The notes beneath the pieces were generated by a model. That model did not search any database. It was not told the origin of the DNA and worked only from the letters and a program-made list of their open reading frames with translations. 64,000 nt of DNA from Cloeon dipterum. Its lineage: Eukaryota; Arthropoda; Insecta; Ephemeroptera; Baetidae. A program made the position numbers and the translations under genes. Of the stretch, positions 1-15,500 are shown piece after piece. Position 1 is the first letter of the stretch, and the number at the start of each line of letters is the position of its first letter. The stretch lies in the NCBI RefSeq assembly GCF_949628265.1, contig NC_088790.1, positions 8,560,545 to 8,624,544 of the forward strand, read 5' to 3'.

Positions 1-3000
1 CGCGCAATTGCAGTGGCCAGTTTTTCATCTCAGGCCTTCTGCCCTCTATTCATCCGTGGATGCAAGTGCGAGTTAGGGAAAAGTGTGTTGATTGCGGATC
101 ACCGCAAGTGAGAGGCGATATTTTCTCGCGTTTAAATACAAACACGCACGCTGGTATGTGAGGCGATTTAATGAGTACGTGAGTGTAGTGCGCCGAGCAT
201 TATTTTAGCATCGCACTCACGTCGCTGGCTTTATCGGATGCAGAAGAGATGCTGGTCAGTCCGTCTTCGCAGCTTAGTGTGTCACACACGCGCGGAGCAC
301 GCTTAATATAACGACAGTTTGATGGCATCTGCCAAGCAAATCGCCAAGACTGCCATCAGCAAATTAGAAAGCATTTCGTCGTGTGGTTACCTCAATTCTT
401 TAATAAATATGTGCACTAATTACGGATGGTTAAATTTACATCAACTTCTTGGTGACTGAAAATTGAGAGAGCTAGAAAATGCATGCTTGGCAAAATAAAG
501 TTGGTTATTTTATCTCTTGATCTTACTTGAAGGCTTTTTATAGTAATCATCGCACTTCTTTGCGTGATCATAAATTCAATCTTGAGTGTATTTAGTTCAT
601 GTATTTTTGTATTTTTGATTCAAAAGATGCAGATTTAAAAAAATTATTGTACAAAAAAGGTGAAACACGAATTTGAGTTTAGAATATAGAGTTTGATTAA
701 GTTTTACTGTTCTTATCAGGGTTGAGAAATTTCACAAACTAATTTTTATATTGAACAGAATTTGCTAACAAAATCCTCAGGTCCTCACGCAAGCTGGAAA
801 GATACACTCTTAACTCATCTGGCATAATTTCATAGACTTTAAAGAGATGGTATCCCATAAATTTGTAAAACTCTTCAGTTTCTGCTCATAAAAATCTAGG
901 AAAACAACTCGTAGACAAAAATTTTAACCTATGTTAATTTCTATCTTTGCGTGGATTTTATTGATTTGGATAATCTAGTAAAAGTTAACTCTAAAACATG
1001 CCAATTTTACTTAAATCTAATTTTTTTATAGAGCTTCAAAGCAAATTCATCTTACTTTCCGTTCGTTACTCTTCAGAACCGAGGTAAACGCACACATGGT
1101 CACAACAATGAAAAGTGAATTTCCAAACAGGAAGAGCTGAAGCTCTGCTGTCGATTTTTTACAGTTTGTCGCAATTTTCTATCTTCTTCTTTCGCGCACC
1201 TCAACCGACCAAATAAGCTTGACTGAGAAGCGAAATCCGCAACGGCGGCAAATTGAGCTAATCCAACTCAACAAACAGCACACTCCGCGGAAAATAAACG
1301 CCAATTTGCGCGCGAGGCGTGAAGCCCGAGCACACACAATAATCGCGTTATTGATTACCCTCAGGAGTTCTTTTACTTTCCATATGTGTCCACATGTGGC
1401 ATTTCGGCAGCAGATGCGTGGACAAAAATTTTTGAAAATATATAATATACACACACGCGATGGCCGCACGGCGGCGGCAGGAGGGAGCTGTGGGTGGTAC
1501 AGTCGTTGACCCTGATTATTGTGCCGCGTGTCCAGTCCAACGATACGCTAGAGATTGAAATTCATCGCGATTGCTCTCCTGCTGCTGCTCCTGCGTGGAA
1601 AATGAAAAATGCGCATCGTTCGTAATAAAGTTGTTAACGTACAATGTCCGGCGCAGTGCAAAGACTGGTTCTCATTCCGGTTTCGGTTGGATTTGCTGTC
1701 GGACGAGAGAGAGCGAGTGAAAAATGAAGCGAAATTCGCACAACATGCGTAAAATATCGCGTTTGTTGTTGGCATAATCGTCTGTGTAAATGTGCTCCGT
1801 AGCTAACTGTACGTATATTGTTAACAAGGAAACTCGGCGAGCATTTTTAATGACACTGGAGCACTCGGTAAATAGCGTTGCCTGGCCGAATTAGCATTTC
1901 ATAATAATTTGAACGAAGAGAAACCCCGGTGTTAAGGAACGCACCCGTGGTGAATTAATCAAGAGACAAGGATTCAAATAAATTCGAAATGTAACAGTTA
2001 TTTTAAATAAAAAGCATTTGTAATTGAGCTCAAGTAATTGTTACTCTCATAAGGTAATAAAATTTATGGCTATTAAAAATCACGTTCACACCAGTCCCTT
2101 TTAAGGAAAAACACATTTTAAATTGAAATTTAGTTAAAATAGAAAAACTCGAATGAAATATAAAAAAAATGGTAACTTATTATGGCCATGATAAATTTAA
2201 ACTATTTTGAATAAATTTTTTTCAAAGACAATTGATATTCAAAGACTTAAAAAAGTTAAATTTATAGCTTGATTTTATTTAGAAATTGAAACATCGCAGT
2301 ACATTGTTTCGTTTTTACCTTTTACGTTATCCGTTTGTGAATTACCCGCCTTGAGAATTTCCTCTTTCTTTTGCAAGAGATTTAAAATAAAAAAATCTTT
2401 CGCACGTCAAAAGCAAGAATGAGCGTAACAAAAGAAGAGAAGAGGAAACCCAGGAAACCGAAGATTTTTTGCACGAAATTCAGCCCGGGTGTTTTAAAGC
2501 ATCGAACGAAATTGGCCGCGAAAGTCTGATTGACGTGCACGCCAAACAAATCGACGGCTACAACAAAGGCTGTTATTTTCTCTCTCGTCTCGTCTTTGCT
2601 GATTCTGCGGTGCGTGTTAATTAATTGTCACAGAGGAATGAATGCGAGTGGCAAGACTCGTTTTTCATCTTCCGCTGTTTATTTTAGCCGGCTGCGAAGA
2701 CAACGAACTTGCACTTGATTGTAACGAGTGCTTTTTGTTTTCCCGTACCTGAGAAAGAGAATTCACTGGTGAAACTGTAAACCAATACAGTGCACCGCTT
2801 CTCTTCAGTATCTTTATCTCTTTCCGACGAACAACTGGAGCCGAGAAGTATGCGTGTGTCACTTTTTATAGTTAACCGTGAAAAGGAATTTGCGAGATTT
2901 TTGCATGTTTACGGCGGTTATTATTTTAACATTTTTGCGCCACTGACTTGCTACAAAAGAAATGTGTGGCATAGATTTTTTCCTCAATTAGGTGAGCCTG

Positions 3001-6000
3001 AGGTGACCTGAAATTTCAGTTCCCGTGCAAAAAATGCAATGATATGGCTAAATGTTTTGTGCCAAACGCAGTCATTGTTTTGAGGATACAGTGATAAATT
3101 ACAATTATTTCGCAGTTTGTTTGCAAGGAAGTTGAGCTTTCGGAGAAATGACAAACAATGATACATACACGTCAATTTGTCGCTTAATGACTATAGAAAT
3201 GCGTTTTTAGGAATATTGCGGAGTCATTTGTTTTAATTTGTCGTCTTCTATGCATCAGTAGATTCATATCTAGAAAGGAAAATGCAAAACGTAAAAAATT
3301 TCTCGCTTCTTGAGACACAGTATACTATAGCGCACGTTCTAGGCAATATTAAATTGAGCCTATTGCATTATGAATATGCCCTAAATATCATTTGAGCATT
3401 TTCTTAAAATTTGGTACCGTTTGGAAATTTGTATTCTTTTATTTTAAATTAACTTAAGTAAGAGCAAAGCTTTTATTATTACAGATCTAATCATTCTTAA
3501 CCTTCATTCTATAAACACTTTGTGAAATCATTTTTTACATAATATCCTGTTTTTTTATCGGAAGAGAACCTTTTCAAATAATGATACATCATCCGCAACA
3601 AGTTTTTCTGTTGCTCTACACAAATACAGCATACGTGAATGCACTTCCGTGCATCAAAATAATTAACCTTTCTCACTTCTGCAAGAAAACGAGAAAGAAG
3701 AGCGCATCACACACTAGCCTAGTTTCCATGCAGTAATAGCTGCAATTAATTTGCGCCGATGCATCAGCTGCAGCCGCGCGCACCTATTCGCTTGCATTCG
3801 ATGCTCTTCTCTAGCCGACCCAATTCTTGCGAAGGCGCCGCCGAATTTGCGTTTGTTCCAGCCGATTTTTTCCAGCCGGCATGCAAATCGCGCACGCCGC
3901 CGCGCGCGTAGCACTCAGACGCCGTTCAGTGGCGGCTTTGTGTGTGCTCGTGCACGAGAATAAGACGCCTTTTTCACACGTAACACTCGGAATTACACTG
4001 CAGCACAGCCACTTATTACCCTATTCTACTTTGCTTATCGCGTACTCCAACGGATTATGTCCGTTGACGCGCGTTTCGTAATCGCGATGCTCTGCATACA
4101 TTTGAATCCATCCATCATGCGCTGCCTGCCTGCCTGCGCTTTTCTCGCGACTGCATTTAGGCCTATTTTCGGTGAGAGCTATTCTAGCTACTTCCTTTCC
4201 ACACAAAACATGATGCGCTCGAGGAATCCTCCGCTGGACACACCGCATTATTATTTCCTTAAAGCAAACACGTGGGGAATTAATGTGTCGAGAATCATGC
4301 CTTCTTGACACTTTAATTGACGCGAGAGATCTTCGTTCCGCGTCCATCGTTCCCGTTTTATTCATGTAGGTGTGATCTCTATAATTAGAATTTTAGCACC
4401 TGCTTAAAGATATATATAAATGTTTCGAAACAATCCTGTCCATGAAAAGAAATCCTTTGGTTTGTATGGGGTGTTGCATTTTTTTTTTAATTTATAACCA
4501 TCGGAAATGGCAGCTAAACATTGATATAAAAATTTAATAAAATAAATATTTTTAAACTTATATAGTCTGGGAAACTGTGCAATGTTAAGCCACTGCTTGG
4601 ATAAAATCATCCAAATTTGAAGAAAAATCTACGCTAGCTCGCTTATTTGCTCAGAGATCTGTTGGCCAAGGTCAACCTTTTGTTATTATTTCCAGCTCAA
4701 AAAATATTTTATGGCTGAATTTCCAAACGGATGATTTTACAGCAAGTTAAAGAAAATATTTAATTGCAAATTACCAGACAAATTTTGATAGTAAAACCTG
4801 AACAAAACGCTCAACAAATATAAAATAATATAATTTCACTAACAAGTAGAAGAGCCTTTTTAATGGCATGCAAATTTCCATCCAATAGGAAGAGTTCAAA
4901 ATATAATTTAATCGATATTAGCTATCAGAAATAAAAGAAGGTACACAACTTTTTTTCAAAAAGGCCATTTCAAAAACACTAATGAATTATAAATTCAACA
5001 ATAAATAAAAATAGCTCTAATGCCACTAACACACATGAATAATTTTTGATTTGATAATGACACTCTTAGAATAGTAAGTTCCAATGAATAATTCAATCTC
5101 AGTATCCTGTATCACATCCACAAGTGTACTACGGTATACTGAACAATTGATGATTTTTCGCTCGACTCTGCTTTGCACAGTGAAATGAGGCAAATAAGCA
5201 TTTGATTGTCCGTGTCTGCAAGAGTGTAGTGCGCACACAGATGTCTCATTTTAGGAATTCGAATCGCTCAGCAGAACAATTAACCATGCAGTAAATTGAA
5301 ACACCAGTGAACCAGAAAACCGAAATGCGGACTGTGTAATGTATATATGTGCCACTGGTCGCAAAAATAGCAGAAGCATCTTTTATTAATTTTCACCAAG
5401 CGCCGAGTGCGAAGTAGTTTAGGAGGCAAAACCTCACACAGCGTGCCGCACGAGAGTACAATTTTCACTCTAGTGTATTGTCAAAGAATGGGAAACGCAA
5501 TTATTGCGCGAGAAAAGATCTTACAGGGGGCAAAACACGCCTACCGACGCGGTAATTCCCAGGTGTCGATTCTCGATTCGCAGAAACAATGCGAGCTGTC
5601 GATATTTTTCATCTTTTCGTCTCGCGCACCGAAATGGGTGCACGGCCGCGCTTTTTCCTCGATCACTTTTGTTTTGCTTCGGTTCGTCGAATGATGAGTT
5701 CATGATGAAATGTGTGGACGTGATGATGACGCTTCAAAACGTCCACATATCCAGTTAGCGATCGACTTTTTGCTTCCAGAATTCCGGAGCAAATTAGAAA
5801 CTTTGCGAAAATTTCCCATAACAGCTTGTTTCCTCCTCACTTTTTAGTGTTGCCGCCAAACGGATTGACATAATTCATCATTCAGCTTTTCAACCTTAAC
5901 GAGTTCAGCATTCAGTGTCAATTTTTTCGTTCACTTCTTTTTAACTTTTTGCCTTACGGAACTATTTCGCAAAGCCCCCTGCTCCAAGCTTAAAAGTTTT

Positions 6001-6420
6001 TTTTAATTAATATGGTGAAATGTTTTATACTTTGATGAAAAGAGAACTATAAAGAAAAAACATAGTCACCGCAAATTGTATTTTTTGTTTTATTTTCCAT
6101 ATATAAAAATAATAAACCATTAATAATAATATAAAAATATAAAAACAAAATAGCACAGTCACATTTAATTGTAAGAAATACTTCTCCTTATTGTCATTTT
6201 CCATAAAAAAATTGTAAAACCTATTTTAAACGTTATTATATAATCATTAAATTTTAATGAACTTCAATAAAAGGTAACCTTGTTACAATAATGCAACTAT
6301 ATTCTTATTTTAACCATTTTTCTCCACTACTATGAAAAAGGGGGAAAAGCGCGAAAGGAGATAAGCATTTTGCCGTACAATTAGCAGGCAAGTGCGGCGC
6401 GGCCAGTGGCTTTTGCCGCT
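1..6420. other. Upstream non-coding region, no supported gene
   Basis: About 6.4 kb of mostly AT-rich sequence with short GC-richer patches. All open frames are short, overlap on both strands and show no recognisable domain, signal peptide or exon-like splice pairing. One small frame at 322-459 (+), starting MASAKQIAKTAISK (45 codons), lies shortly after a TCAGT initiator-like string near 255. It could be a first exon of a gene leaving the window, but I found no second exon. The stretch probably holds regulatory DNA for the gene starting at 6529. Confidence 0.5.
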
Positions 6421-6470
6421 GCCGCCGCCGCGTTGCAAGGAGAGGGAGGCCGCGGCGGCCGGCGAGAAGC

Positions 6471-6477
6471 TATAAAG
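6471..6477 (+). promoter_or_regulatory. TATA box of the OBP-like gene
   Basis: TATAAAG lies 52 bases upstream of the first ATG (6529). A start site about 30 bases downstream would give a very short 5' leader of about 25-30 bases. The surrounding 6390-6500 segment is GC-rich (CG and GGC runs), unlike the AT-rich flanks, as expected for a core promoter. No other strong TATA lies this close to the signal-peptide exon. Confidence 0.7.
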
Positions 6478-6528
6478 TGCACTCGGCGCGGCGGCTGCAG
6501 CCACTTTATCACAGCCACAAACGCAGAG

Positions 6529-9500
6529 ATGATGTCCTTTAAGGTCGCCCTGCTGATGAGCCTGCTGCTCGGCCAGGCACTCGCCTTCTGGGGTTCAGAC
6601 GAGAACAAGTACATCAAAAAATTCGCAATGATGAAGGTGAGTCACTCTTTTAATTGCTCTGCGGTAAATTTAGAGGTTTCCTTTTACGGTCACTTGATTG
6701 CAGTGGTCCACGGGAATTTTTTATGATGCTAGTTCAAATCAAGGTAGGGAATTTAAAACAAAATTACAAGTTTGTTAAATTTTAGAATACGGCATTATAT
6801 TTTTCTCATGATTTGAATCAAAATAAATTAACAACCAGGAAAACCAGGAAAGCTAAATCCTCTCTGAGCACTTGCATTTATTCGAGATATTTTTGTGACG
6901 GGTATAAAATCAATTAGTGTACTTAACCGCAATAAATAAAAGTGCTGCTGAGAAAAATTAAGAGCACAACGATTTAGCAGTCAGTATTAAGACAAACCCA
7001 CAAATTACTATGCAAATTCAGGTGGACTATCTGAAGAGGTGAATTTGCAGTTTCTGCCTTTGTTTTGACCACTTAGGAAATTTTCACGTTCTAGTGGCAC
7101 TCCGACGCATCTCGATAGCCTAGTTCTCTCCTTATGAAATGACTTAACTGTACCTAAAACAATAGCTCACTGAGCACCAAACTCGCAATTATCAATCTTG
7201 CTCCTTGCCTCATTTCACGAAATTGCAGCGCACATTAGCTTCGAGAAAATTGTATGTTTCTTTTCAATCAGGAAAGAAAATTCATGAGTCAAAAGTTTTC
7301 AAGTATTTTCTTTTAATTTAAGTTGTGTTAATTGAAAAAAATTCTCATTTAACTAAAAATTTCTTAAAATAACAAAATTTCTCTGAAAATTTTTATGATA
7401 TATCAGGGTTATTTTCTACCACTAAAATTAAGGTTTTTACTGTGATATTTTAAGCATGGGTAATTTGCCACAAAATCTTTGGATATACGGGCACTTCAAA
7501 GAGGGAGAATTGCGCGTGAACGTTTTGCATTGCTTACTTGTTAGCATCTCAGCCGCGAAAAAGACTTTCAGCAAAGCATTTAGCGGCGCTTGAGAACAAA
7601 GGACGAGTGTCAGGGTAATGGCCATCGGGTCACGGAAGGTGCGGGTGCCGCCGACGATGCGTTGGTCGGCTTTCAAGGATGGCCCGCAGACACACACGGG
7701 TTGAACGCTCGCGACCTGCGGGCAATTTGTTGATGTCTTCACTTGCGGCCGAAATCACTTACGCCTTCGCTCTTCCTGCGCTGGCTGAAAATATCGTCGC
7801 GGGGGTATAATTTGATAAAGTGCCCTCACGCTTTGCGACAGGCCAAAGGAATATTCCAAACCGCAGACTGAAATCGAAATTGCCCGAATGTCGCTCCCAC
7901 AAAAGTGGTTTTGGAGTAATTTGTGGGTGCGCACGCTTCTATTTTTCATCCTTTAGAGCAAAGGCTAAATTATTAAAAAATATATATCATCCTGTAGAAT
8001 TCAAACTGCTGAATTGAAAAATGGCTAAAGCAAAAAATCCTTTTGAACTAGAATGCAGCTGTTTTAGTCTTTCAGGTCTCAACAGCAGTACTAAATTTAA
8101 ACTGATAAACCACAGAACTAACTGCAGATTAGGAATTAGTCTAACCAGCCGTTGAAAGCGCTGCAGAAATCAATGAAAAAAGACAAAAAGTTAACATAAA
8201 CCCGTGTAAATCGCCACTTATATAAACTCAATCTATAAAATTCCCAATTCCTACTTTTTATCAATTTTTTAAAGTTATTGTTTTACATTACTAAGGACGC
8301 CAAAAATTTTAAATACTTTTCGTGCTTTTGACTTCAGAGTATTAAAACACTAAAAGAATAGCTAGCTGTAAAAATCTTACATCATAAAGACATTTAAGGA
8401 GCTATAGTGGAAGCAAACATTAAAGCAGCTCGTTTGCTATGAGCATGATGTTTTATTCATATTTCTAAAAATTTAGAATGCGAATAGACAACAGTAAAAC
8501 TAATTATTTCTAAGTGCAATACGAAACAGTCAGTTCATAAAAAAGGTGACCCATAGAAAATCCTTCATAAATCAAATTGAGTGGTGAAGTTTTTATCGAT
8601 ATAGATGAAGCCACTAAAATAAATTAGACGTGGAACGCGCGCCGTAAAAACCAATTTCCGAGCAGAGCAAATAATTTGACTTTCCAGTCGGTCGCTTCAG
8701 AAATGAAGAAATTAAGCGCAATTTGAGCGATTTCCGTCATCGAGCATCAGGCCGCGAGCGTTTTTATTGACGCCTGTGCGATGTCCCGTAAGCTGCTCTC
8801 TAGTTGATTGATTTTTGCGCCCAGTTTCATTGACAATATTCCAATCTGCAGCCGCACTGACCGACCGTTCGACACCGATCACACAGAAATCAATTGGCGC
8901 GAAATCGGGGTCAAATGAAAATCCAACGCCGCCCAAAGAAGACGCCTCGCGGTTTTGAAAGAAGCAGAGCTTGCAAGGAGGATGCGCTTGCTTTTTAAAA
9001 CCAGGTGTTTTGACACTTTGCGTATTGTTATACACCTGAAAACGACACCCGATCGAGGCCACGTCATAGAATGCGTGCGTGCAGACGACTTTGATGCATG
9101 CGACGGACTTAATTTCGCTCCCATGTCACTCAAGCCGCCGAAATTGAGCCTAGCATAAAGAACGGCGCCTTCGGCGATCTGGGACGCTTCTTCGCACTTT
9201 TTTCTTTCGTGAATAATGCCATTGTCAGCAGAAATTACTCGTTTAAAGTGTTGTCTCACTTATTTAATTGATCGCAACTGTTCAGTTTCTTAAGAGGCAT
9301 TCTGCAGACACGGTAGGACAAAATAAATTATTCCTGGATAAGCATCTTGTTAGCTGCACAGGCTAAATTCTCAATCCTCCGAGCGGCAAGAAAATAAATG
9401 CATTCATGCTTTGCATCTCAATTTAACAGCAAAATTTACGACCGTTTTATGCAAAGACGGCTTTTTGCCATCTCCTATTTCTACGTGCGTTGAGCAGGAT

Positions 9501-12500
9501 GCACGAACCACTTATTTATCTCGCGAGACAGATGCATTCTAATTCAATATGTCCGAGCGCCCGAATAGGAAGTAGCCGTTTAAGATTCAAACCAGCGCAA
9601 CATCTTTCCTCAAATCACTCATTACTTTAATGCGTGCGTGCAGCATGAACACAATTGACATCTTTATTGCACTTGGCACATTTGTCTTCCTCTTCTACCG
9701 AGAAGTATAAGCACCGCTACCATCTGAATTTGTGTCTTTAGGTTCTCACAAACAATTTAATTCCGTTTGCGTATTACTCACTTATCAAACAAAAAATGTA
9801 AATTTTCTAATTAACACATTTGTAGCAGTTTCCGTTTAGTTTCGCACGAAAAGAGCGAAAAGGTGCCTTTTTGTTGAAAACTTCACAGCGTTTCCCGTGA
9901 TCCTTTTCATTACAGAGATAAAGTAAATTGTGACTTATAATTTTCTTCAGAAAACTCCGCATTTTGATATCTTGATCATAACTGAACTTTAAATAGTTTG
10001 TGCCAGCATTTAAAAAGAAAATTCGACGGTGTAAAACGATCAAGTTGCGAACAAATCTAAATATCAGTCATGCAGAAAACCGGATCGCTTTTCTTCTTGC
10101 ACCGGCCAATTAATAAACAGCTTTTTTACATCCGATTAATTGTCTCCAGCGACCTATTTGGAGCACCGCACGCCGACGCGATAACAAAAAAATCGTGCTT
10201 CCTCGCCCTTCAGAGCCGAACTTTTGATTTTCGCCCGACGAACGGACGATGCTTGTTGATAAACACAGTCATAATTTATTATTTATGGAGGTCGAAATTG
10301 CTGCGGCCACTTGCGGCGAGGTAATGCCGAGTTAATTTCACGCGTGTGAGATTTTGGATGATAATAATGAGAGTATAACATTATTAGGGCGTGTTTCGAT
10401 CTTACAGGTTAGAAAGAGAAAGAAATGAGTTACTTTCTGCCGAAGGGAGCGGTCTCAATAAATTGTAATAGCATTGCCATTGATCATCTTCATTCTCACG
10501 TGTAGATGAAAGCGTGTTTAGACTTACCAAAAATATTAATTATTCCTGATTTATTCAGTTAAGGAAATTAAAATTTCATAAACGTTAAAAATTATTGCTC
10601 TTCATATTTAAAAGCCCTCGCATAATCTTTTAACAAACATTAAGAAATTATAAGAATCGGCTTCAATCTACATTTTTCATTATTTTTGTGATGATGATGA
10701 TGACTGATTAAATTATTGCATCAATAAAAGTTAAAATAATATGAATTAAAATAATAGGAAACGTAAGGTTAAAAATTTGTCTACCTCTAGAGTTATTTTT
10801 GAAACATTTTACATGGTTAGATAAACACTTTGACCAAGATCTACGCTTGACAGAACCTGGAACTGTTGGGCCTGTCGATCCAATGACCATTCAAGTGAAG
10901 CACTATTTTCGACTCCGCGTCAGTACAGTTTCCATTGTCGGCATTTCACGCTGCGGATTAAGAGTGCAAAATAGCTACACCCACCCTCTGCGCCTCCAAA
11001 TAATAAAAAATCCTACAAATCTCGCACGTTCTCCGCTCAAGCGATATATCACCGGCGGTTATTGTTTCTTGCGATTCACGTACATCTCTCGCACACAAGA
11101 GGTAATAAAGCAAATCCGGTCCGCCGATGATGATATGCATCGTGCGATAAGAATGCACTCCATTATTATTTTAATAACGTTATAGGCTGCAGACGCTGCC
11201 TTGTTGGCGTGTGTGCCCATTCTGGAATTAGGTTCACACACGCGGCCCTCTGTCTTTTCTTTTATTCTTCTTTTAAAGACCGCGAGTACAAGCTCATATT
11301 TGGTTGCGTTGTTTAAGTACAGAGAGCAGATGGGGATTTTGCATGATGTCGTTCCCACGCAGATGGAAAAAAAGAGTTGGGAGTTGAATTTTAATTTCAA
11401 ATTTTTATAGAAATTCAAATAATTTTTAGTTTGAGATGACAATGAGCGTTGAAAAACATTGAAAAGGTTAAAGCAAAAAATGATTAGGGATATCACATGC
11501 ATGAAAGTTCATAAACACAGTCAGTCTTTACTCGCGTTGCAGAGATAGGTATTTTGCAAATAAAATTATGAAAAACTGTGAGAGGGCTTCCACGACAATA
11601 AATGGGGCAAAAAATATCTGATCTCAATATCAGGTACTTCAAAGAGAGAGAAGGTATTAAATTACATTAGCCTTTCATGCCTATTTGTTCACTTTGAGTG
11701 TAGCCATTGTTAAATCATTTTAAAGGATCAAGTTATGTTGGTAGAAATGAAGGAATGAAAGACTCGGTTCATAAGCGGTAAAAAATTGATTAAACATTTC
11801 CAGATAATTCATTTTCTTTTTTTTAAAGTAATTACAGGTTTTGTGTGCTTTTAAAATTTCTTTCCAGGAGATTAATCACTCCATTAAGAGGGTCTCGAGT
11901 GCGTGTCTTTATAAAAGTTAGAATTTTTATATGGTTTTGAAACGGTTCACAAAGACCTCACGCAACTTCCCCGCAGACACCCAATTTGTGCGTAAAGCCG
12001 AAACAAAAGGTTTCCGTAATTAAATTAGCATCATAACATTGTTCTAATGGAATCGTTTCTCATCTCGAGAGCACTCAAGCGGCTCAGCTCCTCGGTGGCA
12101 TTCCTTTATATTATTTTTCTCTGCTCCGCACTTTTCACACGCTCGGCGGATTATTTTGTCTCCTGTCTTCCTCGTTTCTTATCACAAAGCGCGCGAGTCA
12201 GCCAGCGGACGATCGCAGAAAAAAGCAAATTGAATTTGCTGCTTGACGAGCTTTCCTCCTCATTTGCGCGCCGCGCGAGATGCTCGGCTGAATTTCCGGA
12301 AACGATGCGTTGGTCGGGAATCAAATTCGTGTCCTTGGCAGATTATAATTCTCGCTGCTCCTTTTACTGTTACATCACTTGATGCATCTCCGCGCGTCTG
12401 GCTATCTCTTTCTCTCCAATTACGAGAAAAGTGCGAACGGCGGGCTCACGAAACCGGCAGCAGCCTTTAATGGTACGACAATGATAGTAATTGTTAATTT

Positions 12501-15500
12501 TATCTCCGCCAATTAGGCTTTGTTGGCTGAATTAGCTTAATTGGCCAGCTGGGCATCAATCCTGCTAAATAATCACTCTCATCTCAACGTCTCAACGGGA
12601 CTTGTTCGCGGAATCACGCGCAGCAGCATTCGGTAATTGCAGCACGTCGCCATTATTTGATAAACACCGATTTGATAGGCAAATATCAGGTTTCCCTTGC
12701 TAAATTATCGTCTAGATTACTTTTTAAATGTGAGATGAATTCGATCGGCCCCGGGGGAATCGATTTTAACGAATGAAGACAGCTGGAACATTAATTGGAC
12801 GATCAGCGATGACTATAAATTCTTGATGCGCGCCTTTGATTTATGTTAATGGAACGCAATTGAAGACTTTGTAGATTTTACTGTTATAAGTTCTTGCTGC
12901 ATTATTTGCATATCATATACGGCTGATCACAAATCGATAAATGAGAGATTAAATCATAAAAAATGATGGAAGCATAAAAAAACTATAAACATACAACTTC
13001 CTTTAATATTTAACGAATGGTTGCTAATACAATTTAAAATAGCGGATGCGTGACTATAGAAAAACAATTTTATCGCACGCTTCCATACTGGAATACCACT
13101 GTTTCGGCTCCTTTTGTTGGATGGTTACCTGCAAAATAAAATCAACACTGCAGGCGGGGATTATGAAACGCCAACCGTTGAAATCGATTTGCAAACACAT
13201 CTTGAAATTTGAGTAATTTTTCATTTGAATAAAATTGCAATGCTAAAATAACAAAGCCTTTAACTTTCATTGCTTTCAAGGAGTAACTATTTGAACCAAT
13301 AATCAAACTTTAATGTATTTATATATAAGATCATATTAATATTTTTGATTTATGGATTTATTTTCGGTTGATAATTATTTTTGTTCGTCCCTGAAATATG
13401 TGCTGATGTTTAAAGCGTCAAGGACGAAAATTGCGTTTTAATCTTTTCCCTTTTCAACGCCAGTTGAGGCACAGATGGCGCAGGGTCGACAGACGGCTTT
13501 TGCTTTTGTGCAAGTTTTGTGAAAAAGCGGCATAGCACACACAATCGCACGTGAACTCGTGCCCACTTTGCCGTTTGCGCGCAGCATCTTGAACAGGAGC
13601 AATGACTCCTGCTAATGTGTATTCTTTCGATCTGCAGCGTCCGCGCGGCCGAATAATAGCGCTTCGTTCGCGGAAATGACCGTCTGCTGCTGTCCGATTG
13701 TTGTTAACGCAGACTGAAAAGACGAGTCGCGGACAAGTTCACTCTCTAAAAGCGCGAGTACAAATACAACGAGAGGCACGGCGTCAGGTGCAGTGCACGC
13801 AGACACAATTCGACAGTTGTTGGCCACATGAAAAGACGAAAACGAGAGGAATTAATGAGATTGCTCTCGCTATAAGCCACTTTCCGAGAATGAATCGCAC
13901 TTTTTGCAAGAGGGCAGATAAAAGTAAAGATGCCTTTGAATATCATACAGCGCAGCTTCGTCGTGAGCAGGCAATAAAATTCATTTCATTTTCATTCTTT
14001 TTACAAAAAAGCTATAGCAGAGACACAATACATATTTTTATTTCGAATATTTATATGGAAGAGTTTAAAATAAAAATTACATTTTATTAGAATGCTAAAT
14101 TTCTGATTATATGGGGAATGTTATTATGTTATAACATTTTATTGGTTGAATTCCAGTACAATTATTTGGCCTATTTAGTTTTTTGTAATTCTAACTTACT
14201 GTTTTGGCTGATTTAGACTGTTCTTCAGGGAAACTTAGGATTCGAGTTAAAAAACTAGTGCAATTAAACATGTAATTATTATCACAGACATTAAAATAGA
14301 TTTGGTTCTTCACCAACTTTTTGTGTATTTAAAAAATAGAAAATACGGTTTTCCTGGTTTTGAATCTTTGTTGACCTTAATTGACGTCACTGCACTGATT
14401 AAGTTTATAATGTTAAACATTACAAAATCGAAGTACTAGAGAGGAGATATCTAAAAATAGAAAATTTTATTCCTCAGGTTTATGAAAGCTGTTTTGGAGA
14501 TGAAGTAGTGCGCGAAGTGCGCGAGGAGATGCGGGCGGCGGCAGCGAGGTGTGCGGCGGCCGGCGCCGCAGGTCCTCCTGGACCAAGCAACACGCAGGCT
14601 GTCTTTGAGCAACTGGAAAACACGGTGCCACAGACGACCAGACCACCCTCCACGACACCCACGCCAACGTCGACGACGACGACCACGGCCGCCCCTGACA
14701 CGACCACCCCTCAATACTTCAGCTCGACGAGGAGGCCATACAACCCTGCTGTGGTCGCCAACATGGGCACCGAGACGCTGCTCAGGCTGCAGACCCTCTT
14801 GCAGGGACTCAAAAACGTGAGTCGAGAGAGAGATTTTATTTCGTCTGCTTTTTAGGCTTGGTAATTGTGGTCGTTTTAGCTTGATGCTATAAAATACTTT
14901 GCAAAGTTGTCTAAATTTATGAGTTTCCCTCATATTTATTTTAAATTCATTTTCCACACTATTATGAAAAATTTTGTATTTTTATGATTAACTTAACAAA
15001 ATTTTTTCATTGACTTGAAGTTTTTCTCCTATTATAATGCAAGTTGTTTTTTAAATATTAATTATCCTTGAAATTTAAACATTATTTTATTGTTCTCAAT
15101 TTTTTCATCCTAGAAAGAAACAAATAACTGCAATTTTAAAGGCAATCTAATTGAAAAAAGAGGAAATGAAACACAGGCTTTAATTACGGTATGAATTTTT
15201 GCTAATGAAAAAATACAGACTATTCCACAAAATAAATAACATTTTTTTATATCTGTTAATGACTTTTTTGAAAGCGGCATGTAATATTTTTGCTTCATAT
15301 TGACTAAAAGGCTAATTGGATGAAATGTTCAAGTAAAACTCTCACATCTACTAATTAATGAATTTGTTGCTTTACTCACGTAAATTTACACGAGCACGTA
15401 ATATTTCGTTAATTGTCTGGCTGACTAAATATGTTTGTTTTTATTATCGCTGCTCATTTACTGCTTACAATAATTTATTGAGTTTTTGCAAGCACCAGAT

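Noticed and set aside
322..459. 45-codon plus-strand frame after an initiator-like TCAGT
   Set aside because: Too short and unsupported by any second exon; mentioned only within the upstream region.
8712..9259. Overlapping 116- and 126-codon minus-strand frames in a large intron
   Set aside because: No domain, signal peptide, splice partner or codon pattern; overlapping frames in the same DNA suggest chance openness in a GC-richer patch.
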